64,000 nucleotides of DNA from MGBC163016 sp910588905 (GCA_948616985.1 CAPGDO010000001.1:173987-237986); one strand, 5' to 3'. Shown: positions 18,275 through 26,991, numbered from the stretch's first letter. Notes: generated by a model not told the origin, from the letters alone. Numbers and translations are program-made.

Positions 18275-19668
18275 CTTATCAGATGGCTATGATCTGCCCT
18301 CGTTGCGCAACGGTGAACAGGGACCAGGCCCGCTTCTGCGATGGTTGCGGGCTAGAGCTGGGCTTTGCAAAGACAGAGGCTCTGCAACCAGAAGCCGTGA
18401 AGGCTGCACTCTCTGAGGAGGAAGATCTCCCCGACACCATCGATCTGGATGATGATCAGGCCACTCAGCAGCTGGGGGTGCCCGACGGGGCTACGCGGCC
18501 ACTGGTAGGGGATGACACCCGCTTCTTCGGTGAGGGTTTCGTCGAAGAGGCTCAAGCCTTCACCGCATCCAGCGCCAGCCTGACCCATCCTCTCTCCCCG
18601 TCAGAGACCCAGGAGTTCCCTCCGGTCTCGGGGATGGCCGACACCCAGCAGAAGTCCTACAGCGCCCTGAGCTCCCAAGAGGGCAAGAAGCCCTCTCTGC
18701 CCGGAGGGCGCATCCGGAACAAGAAGCTCTTCGCCATCCTCATCATCTGCGCCATCCTCTTGGTGGGCGCAGCGGTCGCCGTGTCCACCTACTCTCTGGA
18801 GCTCTGGGGCGGCAAGCAGGTGCCGGATGTGGTGGGGCTCAAGGCCCAGGACGCAACGGAGAGGCTCGAGGAAGCGGGCTTTGCGGTGTCCCAGGTGCTG
18901 GTGAAGTCCGATGACGTGGAAGGCATCGTGCTGGGGTCCCGTCCTGGGGCAGGGGTGAGGGCTGAGGCAGGCAGCGAAGTGGTGATAGATGTCTCGTGCG
19001 CCCGCACCATCCCCGAGGTAGTAGGGAAGGGCACTGAAGAGGCTCTGGCCCTCTTGCAGTCCGAGGGCTTCCAGAACGTCGAGGTGGTCGAGCAGAAGTC
19101 CAATGACGCTGCGGGCACCATCATCACCGTGAGCCCTGAGGTGGGCACGCGCTCCAAGGCCCAGGCCACCATCACCCTGACCGCGGCCATCCCCTTCACC
19201 GTTCCCGCTACCGCGAACCTCTCTCTGGAAGAGGCCCAAGCCGCCCTTGAGGCGGAGGGCTATGGCTTCGTGGTGGCCTATGTCTATACCGAAGATGTGG
19301 CCGAGGGAAGCGTGCTGGGCACGGACCCTGCCGAGGGGACAGAGCTGCCTTCAGGGTCTGAGGTCACCATCAATATAGCCAAGAGCCGTGCTGCCGAGGT
19401 CATCTCCTGGGCGCGGGATTGGTTCAACAGCGCGAAGACCTACACCCTGAATGGCGTTTCCTATGAGCTCACCTCCCTGGAGGATGTCAGCTACACCGGC
19501 GGGGACGGCTGCAGCTTCCGCGCGGTGATGCGTCCCTTCGAGACCCATTCCTGGTTCGGTTCCCAGCCAGAGACCCGCTACGGCAACGAACAGACCATCA
19601 AGGGAGAGATGAGCTTCTCCTCCGACGGCACCCTTGCCACCATCAACCCTGATCTCAGACGAGCTTAG
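18271..19668 (+). CDS. Zinc-ribbon membrane protein with three PASTA domains
   Basis: A 465-residue protein with an unusual order. An N-terminal zinc ribbon (CPRCATVNRDQARFCDGCG) is followed by an acidic disordered region and a membrane helix at about 153-175. Three extracellular PASTA repeats follow at about 184-246, 247-308 and 309-373 (VPDVVGLKAQDA; IPEVVGKGTEEA; VPATANLSLEEA). A C-terminal domain of about 90 residues is unrecognised. PASTA domains bind muropeptides and normally belong to Ser/Thr kinases or PBPs, but no kinase domain is present. GTG 18271 overlaps the era stop (GTGA); ATG 18283 or 18289 are alternatives. A cell-wall sensing or scaffolding role is inferred. Confidence 0.85.
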   Translation: MTYQMAMICPRCATVNRDQARFCDGCGLELGFAKTEALQPEAVKAALSEEEDLPDTIDLDDDQATQQLGVPDGATRPLVGDDTRFFGEGFVEEAQAFTASSASLTHPLSPSETQEFPPVSGMADTQQKSYSALSSQEGKKPSLPGGRIRNKKLFAILIICAILLVGAAVAVSTYSLELWGGKQVPDVVGLKAQDATERLEEAGFAVSQVLVKSDDVEGIVLGSRPGAGVRAEAGSEVVIDVSCARTIPEVVGKGTEEALALLQSEGFQNVEVVEQKSNDAAGTIITVSPEVGTRSKAQATITLTAAIPFTVPATANLSLEEAQAALEAEGYGFVVAYVYTEDVAEGSVLGTDPAEGTELPSGSEVTINIAKSRAAEVISWARDWFNSAKTYTLNGVSYELTSLEDVSYTGGDGCSFRAVMRPFETHSWFGSQPETRYGNEQTIKGEMSFSSDGTLATINPDLRRA

Positions 19669-19673
19669 GGCCT

Positions 19674-20459
19674 ATGGCTGAGAGGACCCTGGATGCCCAG
19701 GTGGTGGTCCTGCGCAAGATCAAGCTGGGGGAGTCAGACCTCATCCTGCATCTGATGGACGCCTCTGGAAGCGCCCTTGAGGCCATCGCGAAGGGGGCGC
19801 GCAAGCCCACCTCCGCTCATTCGGCCCGCTTGGAGCTGTTCAATAGCGTTCAGGTCTCCTTCGCTCGGGGCAAGAACCTGGACATCGTCCGTGAGACCAG
19901 GCTTCTGCGCAGTCACCAGCGGATCTTGGCTGACCCGGTCCGCTTCGCTGCGGCCTCGGTGATGGCGGAGGCCGCAGATGGCTGCATCCAGCCAGAGCTG
20001 GAGGTGCCTCGGCTCTTCCCCATGACCCAGGTGGCCTTCGCGGCGGTGGAGGATGCCTCCGATGAGCAGGCTCCGCTTCTGGTGGCGGCTTACCTGCTGA
20101 AGCTGACGGGCTTTCTGGGGATGCGCCCATCGCTTCTGGCCTGTGCGGGTTGCGGAGAGCCGCTCCAAAAAGCCCAGGCAGGCCCTCGGCGCTTCTCCTA
20201 CGAGGATGGAGGCGTCCTCTGCGGAGAGTGCGCCCAGCTCTTGAGCACGGCTCCCGTGGAAGGGTCTGCGCTCTTGCGGGCTGGATGGCTCTTGGGGGCC
20301 ACCTTCGACGACATCCTGGCGGCTTCAGCGGGGCCTGAGCCCTGGGAGGTCTTGCAGCTGGCCCATCGATGGTTCGCTCATCAGACCTCCCTGCGCTTGC
20401 GCTCCCTTCCTGCTTTCTACAGCCTTTGTGGTTGTATCCAGACGGCATCTGGCCTATAA
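19674..20459 (+). CDS. recO: DNA repair protein RecO
   Basis: A 261-residue protein of the RecFOR recombination-mediator pathway, which loads RecA on SSB-coated DNA. The N-terminal OB fold starts with AERTLDAQVVVLRKIKLGESDLIL, followed by KGARKPTSAHSARLELF. A zinc finger in the helical domain is CAGCGEPLQ with GGVLCGECA. It follows the PASTA gene by five bases. Its TAA stop is embedded in the TATAAT of the rpsO promoter. Confidence 0.93.
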   Translation: MAERTLDAQVVVLRKIKLGESDLILHLMDASGSALEAIAKGARKPTSAHSARLELFNSVQVSFARGKNLDIVRETRLLRSHQRILADPVRFAAASVMAEAADGCIQPELEVPRLFPMTQVAFAAVEDASDEQAPLLVAAYLLKLTGFLGMRPSLLACAGCGEPLQKAQAGPRRFSYEDGGVLCGECAQLLSTAPVEGSALLRAGWLLGATFDDILAASAGPEPWEVLQLAHRWFAHQTSLRLRSLPAFYSLCGCIQTASGL

Positions 20460-20460
20460 T
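20432..20460 (+). promoter_or_regulatory. Sigma-70 type promoter of rpsO
   Basis: -35 TTGTAT at 20432-20437, a 17-base spacer and a perfect TATAAT at 20455-20460. Transcription should start near 20467, giving a leader of about 130 bases before rpsO. The -10 overlaps the recO stop codon. Confidence 0.85.
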
Positions 20461-20466
20461 CCGACG

Positions 20467-20600
20467 GCTGCGCAAAAAGCGCGCATCTTCTCTTGGCTTC
20501 CATGGAACACCCCTTGGTTGCTCAGAGGAGACGGCACAGGACAAGACCGGGGCGCCTAAGGCCTCCGCGTCTGAGAGAGAAGAAAGGTGTTGAGTCGAAG
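20467..20600 (+). promoter_or_regulatory. Long rpsO 5' leader, possible S15 autoregulatory RNA
   Basis: The leader between the predicted transcription start and ATG 20601 is about 134 bases with no credible ORF. It contains GCGC-AAAAA-GCGC (from about 20471), the palindrome TTCCATGGAA, and a G/C-rich stretch with GGCGCC and AGGCCT before the ribosome binding region. S15 represses its own mRNA through leader structures in several phyla, so this is a reasonable candidate. The structure is not one I can match to a known class. Confidence 0.45.
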
Positions 20601-20888
20601 ATGGCGAACAAGTTCAGCATCACCAAGGAAGAGACCGCCAAGCTCATCAAGGAATACGGCAAGGATGAGAAGGATTCCGGCAGCGCAGAGGTCCAGGTGG
20701 CCATCCTGACCGAGCGCATCCGCAACCTCACCGAGCATCTGAAGGTCCATAAGAAGGACAACCACACCCGCCGGGGTCTCATGAAGCTCATCGGCAAGCG
20801 CCGCGGCCTTCTGAAGTACATCAAGAACCGCAACATAGATGAGTATCGTGACCTGATCAAGAAGCTCGGTATCCGCGACAACATCTAG
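20601..20888 (+). CDS. rpsO: Ribosomal protein S15
   Basis: A 95-residue primary 16S rRNA-binding protein of the 30S platform. Family sequence is clear: KDSGSAEVQVAILTERI, NLTEHLKVHKKDNHTRRGL and KRRGLLKYIK. The ATG at 20601 follows a purine-rich leader (AGAGAGAAGAAAGG). It sits in the conserved rpsO-pnp order, with three stem-loops separating the genes. Confidence 0.97.
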   Translation: MANKFSITKEETAKLIKEYGKDEKDSGSAEVQVAILTERIRNLTEHLKVHKKDNHTRRGLMKLIGKRRGLLKYIKNRNIDEYRDLIKKLGIRDNI

Positions 20889-20903
20889 CAGATCCTGTGA
20901 GCC

Positions 20904-20929
20904 AAGACCCGCTGAGCAAGGCGGGTCTT
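20904..20929 (+). terminator. Stem-loop after rpsO
   Basis: AAGACCCGC (20904-20912) and GCGGGTCTT (20921-20929) form a perfect 9-bp stem with an 8-base loop. The tail CTTGAATC is not a T-run. It is probably an attenuator or 3'-end protector that allows read-through into pnp. Confidence 0.6.
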
Positions 20930-20939
20930 CTTGAATCAA

Positions 20940-20971
20940 GGAGAAGCGCAGCCTGTGGGCAGCGCCTCTCC
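20940..20971 (+). promoter_or_regulatory. Second stem-loop in the rpsO-pnp spacer
   Basis: GGAGA-a-GCGC at 20940-20949 pairs with GCGC-c-TCTCC at 20962-20971, with one internal mismatch and a further GCC/GGC pair in the loop region. Confidence 0.5.
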
Positions 20972-20976
20972 TGAAG

Positions 20977-21007
20977 CACTGAGGAGGGGAAGCGCCCTTC
21001 CTCAGTG
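20977..21007 (+). promoter_or_regulatory. Long pnp leader stem-loop, candidate RNase III site
   Basis: CACTGAGGAGGGG (20977-20989) pairs with CCCTTCCTCAGTG (20995-21007): 13 base pairs including one G-U, with a five-base loop. It lies 55 bases upstream of the pnp start. In E. coli, RNase III cleavage of a stem in this position lets PNPase repress its own synthesis. The same logic is plausible here but is inferred from position and shape. Confidence 0.6.
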
Positions 21008-21061
21008 ACAAGAAGGAGATCCAGTCGCATGGGGCGGCTGGCAAGAGGAGAAAGAAAGAGA

Positions 21062-23248
21062 ATGACGAAGATCGTTTCCGAGTTCGAGCTGTACGGCAAG
21101 TCCTATCGCTTCGAGACCGGAGAGCTAGCGAAGCAAGCCACGGGAGCAGTGCTCGTGACCTGCGGCGAGACCAGCGTCCTGGTGACCGCCGTGGTGTCCA
21201 AGCAGCAGCGTGACTATGACTTCTTCCCCCTGACCGTTGATTTCATGGAGAAGATGTACGCTGTGGGCCGCATCCCGGGAGGGTATCTGAAGCGCGAGGC
21301 GAAGCCATCCGATCATGGCACCCTCACTGCCCGCATGATAGACAGGCCCATCCGCCCCGGGTTCCCCGACGGCTTCAAGAACGAGGTGCACGTGGTGGCC
21401 ACCACGCTCGTGAACGATGGCCAGAACCCGCCCGATGCCATCTGTGTGGGCGGTGCCTCTGCGGCGCTCCTGGTAGGGGGTGCTCCCTTCGATGGTCCGG
21501 CCGCCTGCGTCCGCATCGGCCGCGATCGCGAAACAGGGGAGTTCATCGTCAATCCCACCATCGCTGAGCAAGAGGCCTCTGATCTGGAGCTCACCATCGC
21601 TGGTACCAAGGATTACATCTCCATGGTAGAGGCCGGAGCGGATCAGATCTCCGAAGAGGATATGCTGGCTGCCATGACCTTCGCCCAGGAAGCCATCGCG
21701 GCTTTCTGTGACAAGCAGGCGGAGTTCATCGCCCAGGCTGATCCCACGCCCTTGGCCTACACCGTCCACGAGGCTGATCCGGCCGTAGCTGAGCGGGTGG
21801 GACGCTTCGCCTCCGAGATGGAAGCTGCTATCACCTCGGCTGACAAGGCTACCCGCCTGGAGCAGGTCGAGGCTCTGAAGGCGCGCATCACCGCCGATGA
21901 GTTCACCGAAGAAGAGCAGCAGGCATGGGGCTCTGACATCGCCGCCGCCCTCAAGAAGCTGGAGAAGTCCGCCATGCGCCAGATGATCCTCCAGCGGGGG
22001 GAGAGGGTGGATGGTCGCACGCCCACAGAAGTGCGTCCGCTCCATATCGTTCCCGGGTATCTGCCGCGGGTCCATGGGTCCGGCCTCTTCCAGCGCGGTC
22101 AGACCCAGGCGCTCTCCGTTTGCACCCTCGGGATGCTCAATGAGTGGCAGCGCCTTGACACCATTTGGCCTGAAGAGGGCAAGCGCTACATGCACCAGTA
22201 CAACTTCCCGCCCTACAGCACGGGAGAGACGGGTCGCATGGGCGCACCGAAGCGCCGCGAGATCGGCCATGGTGCGTTGGCAGAGCGGGCGCTCTTGCCA
22301 GTGCTCCCCTCTGAGGATGACTTCCCCTACGCCATCCGCGTGGTCTCTGAGATCTTGGAGTCCAACGGCTCTTCGTCCATGGCTTCGGCCTGCGGGTCCA
22401 CCCTGGCTCTCATGGACGCTGGCGTGCCCATCAAGGCACCGGTCTCCGGCGTGGCCATGGGGCTCATCAAGGAGGGGGATGACGTGGTCATCCTCACTGA
22501 TATCCAAGGTCTGGAAGACTTCCTGGGTGACATGGACTTCAAGGTCTGCGGTACGGAGACGGGCATCACGGCCCTCCAGATGGACAATAAGGCCCGGGGC
22601 CTGTCCGTTGATATCCTGGCGCGCGCTCTGTCCCAGGCGAAGGAGGCCCGCGCCCATATCCTGGGCGCCATGCTGAGCACCATCAGCGCTCCGCGAGAGG
22701 ACATCAAGGATACGGCTCCCCGCATCGAGACCATCCATATCCCCCAGGACAAGATCCGCGAGGTCATCGGCAGCGGTGGCAAGGTGGTCCGCGGCATCCA
22801 GGAGGAAACGGGTGCCAGCATCGACATCCAGGAGGATGGCACCATCCATATCGCTGCGGTGGAAGGCACGGCAGGGAAGGCTGCCAAGGACATGATCCTT
22901 GCCATCGTGAAGGAGCCCGAAGTGGGCGAGGTCTATGATGGCGAAGTGGTGGGCATCAAGGATTTCGGCGCCTTCGTTCGCCTGACTCCCAGCAAGGATG
23001 GCCTGTTGCATATCTCCAAGGTGGCCAATGGCCGCGTGGGGAGGGTAGAGGATGTGCTCGACCTGGGAGATGTGGTCAAGGTCCAGGTGACCGAAGTGGA
23101 TCCGAAGACGGGCAAGATCTCCCTGGACAGGCTCGATAAGCCGGACGCTCCTGCGGGAAGCGCTCCCCAGGGCGGTCATGAGAACAAGGCAGACAAGCCC
23201 CGCCCCGGTCAGGGCAATCGCCGTCCGCGCAGGAGCCATCACGCATGA
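21062..23248 (+). CDS. pnp: Polyribonucleotide nucleotidyltransferase (PNPase)
   Basis: A 728-residue 3'-5' phosphorolytic exoribonuclease. It has two RNase PH domains (VSKQQRDYDFFPLTVDF and MEKMYAVGRIPGG in the first; FPPYSTGETGRMGAPKRREIGHG in the second), a KH domain (PQDKIREVIGSGGKVVRGI) and an S1 domain (DGEVVGIKDFGAFVRLTPSKDGLLHIS). The basic tail is short. ATG 21062 with a GAGGAG site is preferred; ATG 21029, with AAGGAG upstream, would add 11 residues and cannot be excluded. The stop overlaps dapB as ATGA. Confidence 0.96.
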   Translation: MTKIVSEFELYGKSYRFETGELAKQATGAVLVTCGETSVLVTAVVSKQQRDYDFFPLTVDFMEKMYAVGRIPGGYLKREAKPSDHGTLTARMIDRPIRPGFPDGFKNEVHVVATTLVNDGQNPPDAICVGGASAALLVGGAPFDGPAACVRIGRDRETGEFIVNPTIAEQEASDLELTIAGTKDYISMVEAGADQISEEDMLAAMTFAQEAIAAFCDKQAEFIAQADPTPLAYTVHEADPAVAERVGRFASEMEAAITSADKATRLEQVEALKARITADEFTEEEQQAWGSDIAAALKKLEKSAMRQMILQRGERVDGRTPTEVRPLHIVPGYLPRVHGSGLFQRGQTQALSVCTLGMLNEWQRLDTIWPEEGKRYMHQYNFPPYSTGETGRMGAPKRREIGHGALAERALLPVLPSEDDFPYAIRVVSEILESNGSSSMASACGSTLALMDAGVPIKAPVSGVAMGLIKEGDDVVILTDIQGLEDFLGDMDFKVCGTETGITALQMDNKARGLSVDILARALSQAKEARAHILGAMLSTISAPREDIKDTAPRIETIHIPQDKIREVIGSGGKVVRGIQEETGASIDIQEDGTIHIAAVEGTAGKAAKDMILAIVKEPEVGEVYDGEVVGIKDFGAFVRLTPSKDGLLHISKVANGRVGRVEDVLDLGDVVKVQVTEVDPKTGKISLDRLDKPDAPAGSAPQGGHENKADKPRPGQGNRRPRRSHHA

Positions 23249-24018
23249 TCGAAGTGGCAGTGGCCGGATGCTCCGGCAGGATGGGACAGGCGGTCGTGGA
23301 TGCGGTCACTGCCGCCCCTGACCTGGAGGTGGTCTGCGGCATCGATCCTGCGGGAGCCGCTGATGCGCCGTTTCCGGTCTATCCCAGCGTGAACGAGGCG
23401 CTTGCAGCCGTCAAGGCTGATGTCCTGGTGGATTTCACCCGGCCTGATGTCGCAGCTGCCAATATGGAAGCAGCCCTTGCCCAGGGCGTGGATTGCGTTC
23501 TGGGCACCACGGGCCTCTCGGAGGATGACCTTGCCGCCCTGGCGGCGGCAGGGAAAGAGGGCACGAGCCTCTTCTATGCCCCGAACTTCACCACAGGCGC
23601 GGTGCTCATGATGCAGTTCGCCAAGGCGGCTGCCCCGTATTTCCCCCAAGCCGAGATCATCGAGTTCCATCATTGCCGCAAGAAGGATGCTCCTTCGGGT
23701 ACGGCCATGATGACCGCCCATCTCATAGCCGAGGCGCGCAAGGGTGAGGCCTCCAAGGCTCCTGGCAAAGAGACGGAACTGGACGTTGCCGAAGGTGCTC
23801 GCGGGGCGCTCGTAGAGGGCATCCCCGTCCATTCCCTGCGCTCTGATGGCTTCGTGGCCAACCAGGAGGTCGTCTTCGGCTCCCTGGGTCAGACGCTATC
23901 GGTGAAGCATGTCTCTTGGGATACCCAGTCCTATATGCCCGGCGTCCTTCTGGGGATCCGGGAATCGAGCCATCTATCGGGGCTGGTCATCGGGCTTGAG
24001 AGCCTGATGAGCCTTTGA
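23245..24018 (+). CDS. dapB: 4-hydroxy-tetrahydrodipicolinate reductase
   Basis: A 257-residue enzyme of lysine and diaminopimelate synthesis. The N-terminal nucleotide-binding motif is VAVAGCSGRMGQ; the substrate and catalytic signature is EFHHCRKKDAPSGTAM, with the catalytic HH pair and lysine. It starts in an ATGA overlap with pnp. dapA follows 71 bases later with its own promoter-like sequence. Together with dapF further right it supports a meso-DAP pathway for peptidoglycan and lysine. Confidence 0.95.
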   Translation: MIEVAVAGCSGRMGQAVVDAVTAAPDLEVVCGIDPAGAADAPFPVYPSVNEALAAVKADVLVDFTRPDVAAANMEAALAQGVDCVLGTTGLSEDDLAALAAAGKEGTSLFYAPNFTTGAVLMMQFAKAAAPYFPQAEIIEFHHCRKKDAPSGTAMMTAHLIAEARKGEASKAPGKETELDVAEGARGALVEGIPVHSLRSDGFVANQEVVFGSLGQTLSVKHVSWDTQSYMPGVLLGIRESSHLSGLVIGLESLMSL

Positions 24019-24055
24019 TGCTAGAATGGGTCTGCGAACGAAGAACCTCTGTTCG
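24019..24055 (+). promoter_or_regulatory. Candidate dapA promoter with a LexA-like box
   Basis: An extended -10 motif TGCTAGAAT lies at 24019-24027. Fifteen bases downstream, AGAACCTCTGTTCG (24042-24055) contains the palindromic core GAAC-N4-GTTC. It resembles the boxes at recA (CAAACATCTGTTCG) and nrdR (CAAACAATCGTTCG) seen elsewhere in this window. No -35 at normal spacing was found. The LexA assignment is tentative because dapA is not a usual SOS gene. Confidence 0.4.
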
Positions 24056-24089
24056 CTTCGTGAAGAGCACGGACCCAAAGGAAGATGAG

Positions 24090-24986
24090 ATGACAGACCC
24101 ATACCCTTGCCTCGGCCGCATGATTCCAGCCATGGTCACTCCGTTCACCCCTGATCTGGAGCTCGACCTTCCCCGAGCAGCAGAGCTTGCTGATCGGCTC
24201 GTCCAGGGCGGGAGCGATGCCTTGGTGGTCAATGGCACTACGGGTGAATCTCCTACGGTCTTCTATCCCCAGAAGCTGGAGCTCTTCCGCACGGTGGTAG
24301 AGGCCGTTGCGGGAAGGGTGCCTGTCATCGCGAACGTGGGGGACAACTGCACAGCGGACACGGTGCAGTTCGCCGCCGATGTCGCTCCTCTGGGCGTGGA
24401 TGCCTTCATGTGCGTCGTGCCCTATTACAACAAGCCACCCCAAGAAGGGCTCTACCAGCACTTCAAGGCCATAGCCACATCCACTGACCTGCCCATCGTC
24501 TTGTACAACATCCCCGGCCGGTGTGCCATCAACATGAGCGCTGATACCACCTTGCGCTTGGCTTGGGATTGCGAGAACGTCGTGGCCGTCAAGGAAGCCT
24601 CCGGGGACCTGGATCAGGTAGCCCGTATCATCGAAGGGGCTCCTGAGGGCTTCGCAGTATTCTCGGGGGATGATTCAGCTACGGTGGATATGATGAAGCT
24701 GGGGGCTCAGGGCGTCATCTCCACCATCGGCAATGTGCTACCCGAACGCATGAAGGAGATAACGGATGCCTGCGCCCATGGCCAGTGGGAACGGGCAGAT
24801 GAGCTCAACCGTGCTCTGATGCCGCTCATGGAGGGCCTGTTCGAAACGGCCAATCCCATCTTGGTGAAGAAGGCCTTGGCATTGGTGGGATTCCCGGTGG
24901 GCGGCGTGAGGCTTCCCTTGATAGAAGCCACCCCAAAGCAAACGGAACGGCTGCAGCAGATCATGACCCAGGTGGGTGTGCTGTAG
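24090..24986 (+). CDS. dapA: 4-hydroxy-tetrahydrodipicolinate synthase
   Basis: A 298-residue TIM-barrel lyase condensing pyruvate with aspartate semialdehyde. Motifs are LVVNGTTGESPT, VPYYNKPPQEGLYQHF (catalytic Tyr), YNIPGRCAINM and the Schiff-base lysine in VVAVKEASGDL. The start is ATG 24090 with AAAGGAAG upstream; earlier in-frame starts lie over the LexA-like box and are not favoured. The dapB-dapA-rnj order is typical of Actinobacteria. Confidence 0.95.
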   Translation: MTDPYPCLGRMIPAMVTPFTPDLELDLPRAAELADRLVQGGSDALVVNGTTGESPTVFYPQKLELFRTVVEAVAGRVPVIANVGDNCTADTVQFAADVAPLGVDAFMCVVPYYNKPPQEGLYQHFKAIATSTDLPIVLYNIPGRCAINMSADTTLRLAWDCENVVAVKEASGDLDQVARIIEGAPEGFAVFSGDDSATVDMMKLGAQGVISTIGNVLPERMKEITDACAHGQWERADELNRALMPLMEGLFETANPILVKKALALVGFPVGGVRLPLIEATPKQTERLQQIMTQVGVL

Positions 24987-25018
24987 ACCGCTTCCCTTGA
25001 TACGAAGAAAAGGAAGCT

Positions 25019-26935
25019 ATGACTGAAGATAGACCTACTATGGATCACGGAAGCGCCTCTGGTCGAACCGGAAGCGTCCCAAGCGGAAGACAGGGCGGTC
25101 AAGACCAGCCCAAGACAGACCAGAACAAGCGGAATCGCAAGAAGAGGACCAGCTCCTATAAGCATGTGAATCTGGAGCGAGAGCGTCCGCATTTGACACG
25201 GGATGAGCATAACCAGCCCTCCCAGCAGAACCAGAAGAAGAATCCTTCCCATCGCCGTCGGCGCAAACCCAAGCAAACGGGTGCCCAGCTCGAGATCGTG
25301 CCCTTGGGCGGCCTTGATGCCATTGGTAAGAACATGACGGCATTCTCCTGCAACGGAGACATGCTCTTGGATGACGCGGGGCTCATGTTCCCCGATGATG
25401 ACCACCCTGGCATCGATCTCATCCTGCCGGATTACACCTATGTGCTCGAGAACGCAGACAAGCTGCGGGGCATCGTGGTCACCCATGGCCACGAAGATCA
25501 TACGGGTGCATTGCCCTATCTCATGAAGGATCTGGATCGCACCGTCCCCATCTATGCTTCCAAGATGACCTTGGGGCTGATCGAGGGGAAGTTCAAGGAG
25601 CATCGCATCAAGAATGCGAAGCTCGTCGAGGTCAAGTCCGGAGACACCGTGCAGCTGGGTTGCATGAAGATCACCTTCTTCTCGGTGAATCATTCCATCC
25701 CCGGCGCTCTGGGCCTGTTCATCCAGAGCCCGGCAGGCAACGTGCTGCATATGGGGGATTTCAAGCTCGATCAAACGCCCATAGACGGCATCACCACTGA
25801 TTTCGCCGCTTTGGCTCGTTTCGGCGATGCGGGGGTGGACCTCATGATGTCCGACTCCACCAACGCCACCAATCCCAGCTTCACTCCCTCAGAGGCCGAA
25901 GTGGGCAAGACGCTGAATCAGATCATCTCCCAGGCGAAACAGCGGGTCATCATCGCCTCCTTCGCCAGCCATATCCATCGCATGCAGCAGATCTGCGACG
26001 CAGCGGTGGCCAATGGCCGCAAGGTGGTCGTCACCGGCCGTTCCATGATCCAGAATACGGACATCGCCCGCAAGCTGGGGTATCTGAAGATCTCTGATGA
26101 GGATCTCATAGACGCCTATGAGCTGAAGGACATCCCCCCTGAGAACGTGGTCATCATGTGCACGGGCTCTCAAGGGGAGCCTCTCTCTGCGCTGGCCCGC
26201 ATCGCCAATGGCGAGCACAAGACCATAGACGCGGAAGAGGGGGATACGGTCATCATCTCCGCGACACCCGTTCCCGGCAATGAGAAGGCCGTCACCCGAG
26301 TCATCAATTCCCTGGCGAAGATCGGCGCTGACGTCTACGATAAGTCCCGAGCCCGGGTCCATGTGTCGGGTCATGCGGGGGCTGAAGAGCTGAAGCTCGT
26401 GCTCTCCATCGTGAAACCCCATGCATTCCTGCCGGTCCATGGCGAGGCCACTCATCTGCGTGCCCATGCGAAGCTGGCTTCAGCTACGGGCGTGTCCGAA
26501 GAGAACATCTTCATCCTCGAGAATGGGGATACGCTGCTCATGACCAGCGAGGGCATCCGCCAAGGGGAGAGCGTCCAGAGCGGTATCATCTTCGTTGACG
26601 GGCTGTCTGTGGGCGATACCTCCCAAGACGTGCTGGATGAGCGCAGCTCTCTGGCCAGTCAAGGGTTCATCAGCATCGCCGCTGCCATAGATTTCGGTCG
26701 GAAGCAGCTGGTGGGCAAGCCGGTCGTGGAGATGCACGGCATCACCGGTGGAGACGATGCTTACCTGAAGGACCAGACCACTACCGTGGTCAAGAACGCC
26801 ATCAGCCGTTCCCTCTCCCAGGGAGAGGTGCAATACCGCCAGATCCGCAAGGCCGTTCGCGATTCTGCGTCTTCGCTCCTTTGGGAGAAGACGAAGCAAC
26901 GGCCGATGATGGTGGTCAATCTGCTGGATGTCTGA
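25019..26935 (+). CDS. rnj: Ribonuclease J
   Basis: A 638-residue metallo-beta-lactamase/beta-CASP ribonuclease with endonuclease and 5'-3' exonuclease activity. The zinc motif HGHEDH is at residues 156-161, with later motifs MMSDSTNAT and HVSGHAG and the C-terminal histidine motif FLPVHGEATHLRAH. An N-terminal extension of about 90 residues is highly basic and low in complexity (Arg, Lys, Gln, Asn), probably disordered and RNA-binding. Such extensions are common in actinobacterial RNase J. AAAAGG precedes ATG 25019. Confidence 0.95.
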   Translation: MTEDRPTMDHGSASGRTGSVPSGRQGGQDQPKTDQNKRNRKKRTSSYKHVNLERERPHLTRDEHNQPSQQNQKKNPSHRRRRKPKQTGAQLEIVPLGGLDAIGKNMTAFSCNGDMLLDDAGLMFPDDDHPGIDLILPDYTYVLENADKLRGIVVTHGHEDHTGALPYLMKDLDRTVPIYASKMTLGLIEGKFKEHRIKNAKLVEVKSGDTVQLGCMKITFFSVNHSIPGALGLFIQSPAGNVLHMGDFKLDQTPIDGITTDFAALARFGDAGVDLMMSDSTNATNPSFTPSEAEVGKTLNQIISQAKQRVIIASFASHIHRMQQICDAAVANGRKVVVTGRSMIQNTDIARKLGYLKISDEDLIDAYELKDIPPENVVIMCTGSQGEPLSALARIANGEHKTIDAEEGDTVIISATPVPGNEKAVTRVINSLAKIGADVYDKSRARVHVSGHAGAEELKLVLSIVKPHAFLPVHGEATHLRAHAKLASATGVSEENIFILENGDTLLMTSEGIRQGESVQSGIIFVDGLSVGDTSQDVLDERSSLASQGFISIAAAIDFGRKQLVGKPVVEMHGITGGDDAYLKDQTTTVVKNAISRSLSQGEVQYRQIRKAVRDSASSLLWEKTKQRPMMVVNLLDV

Positions 26936-26991
26936 TCCACCATATCGCCCTCTTTTGAACGCAGGATCCAAATGAACGACCAAGGGGAATG

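Noticed and set aside
21125..23242. A 705-codon open frame on the minus strand opposite pnp
   Set aside because: It is a shadow of high-GC codon usage; the plus-strand frame is PNPase with all domains, and the antisense product is low in hydrophobic structure and has no recognisable motif.
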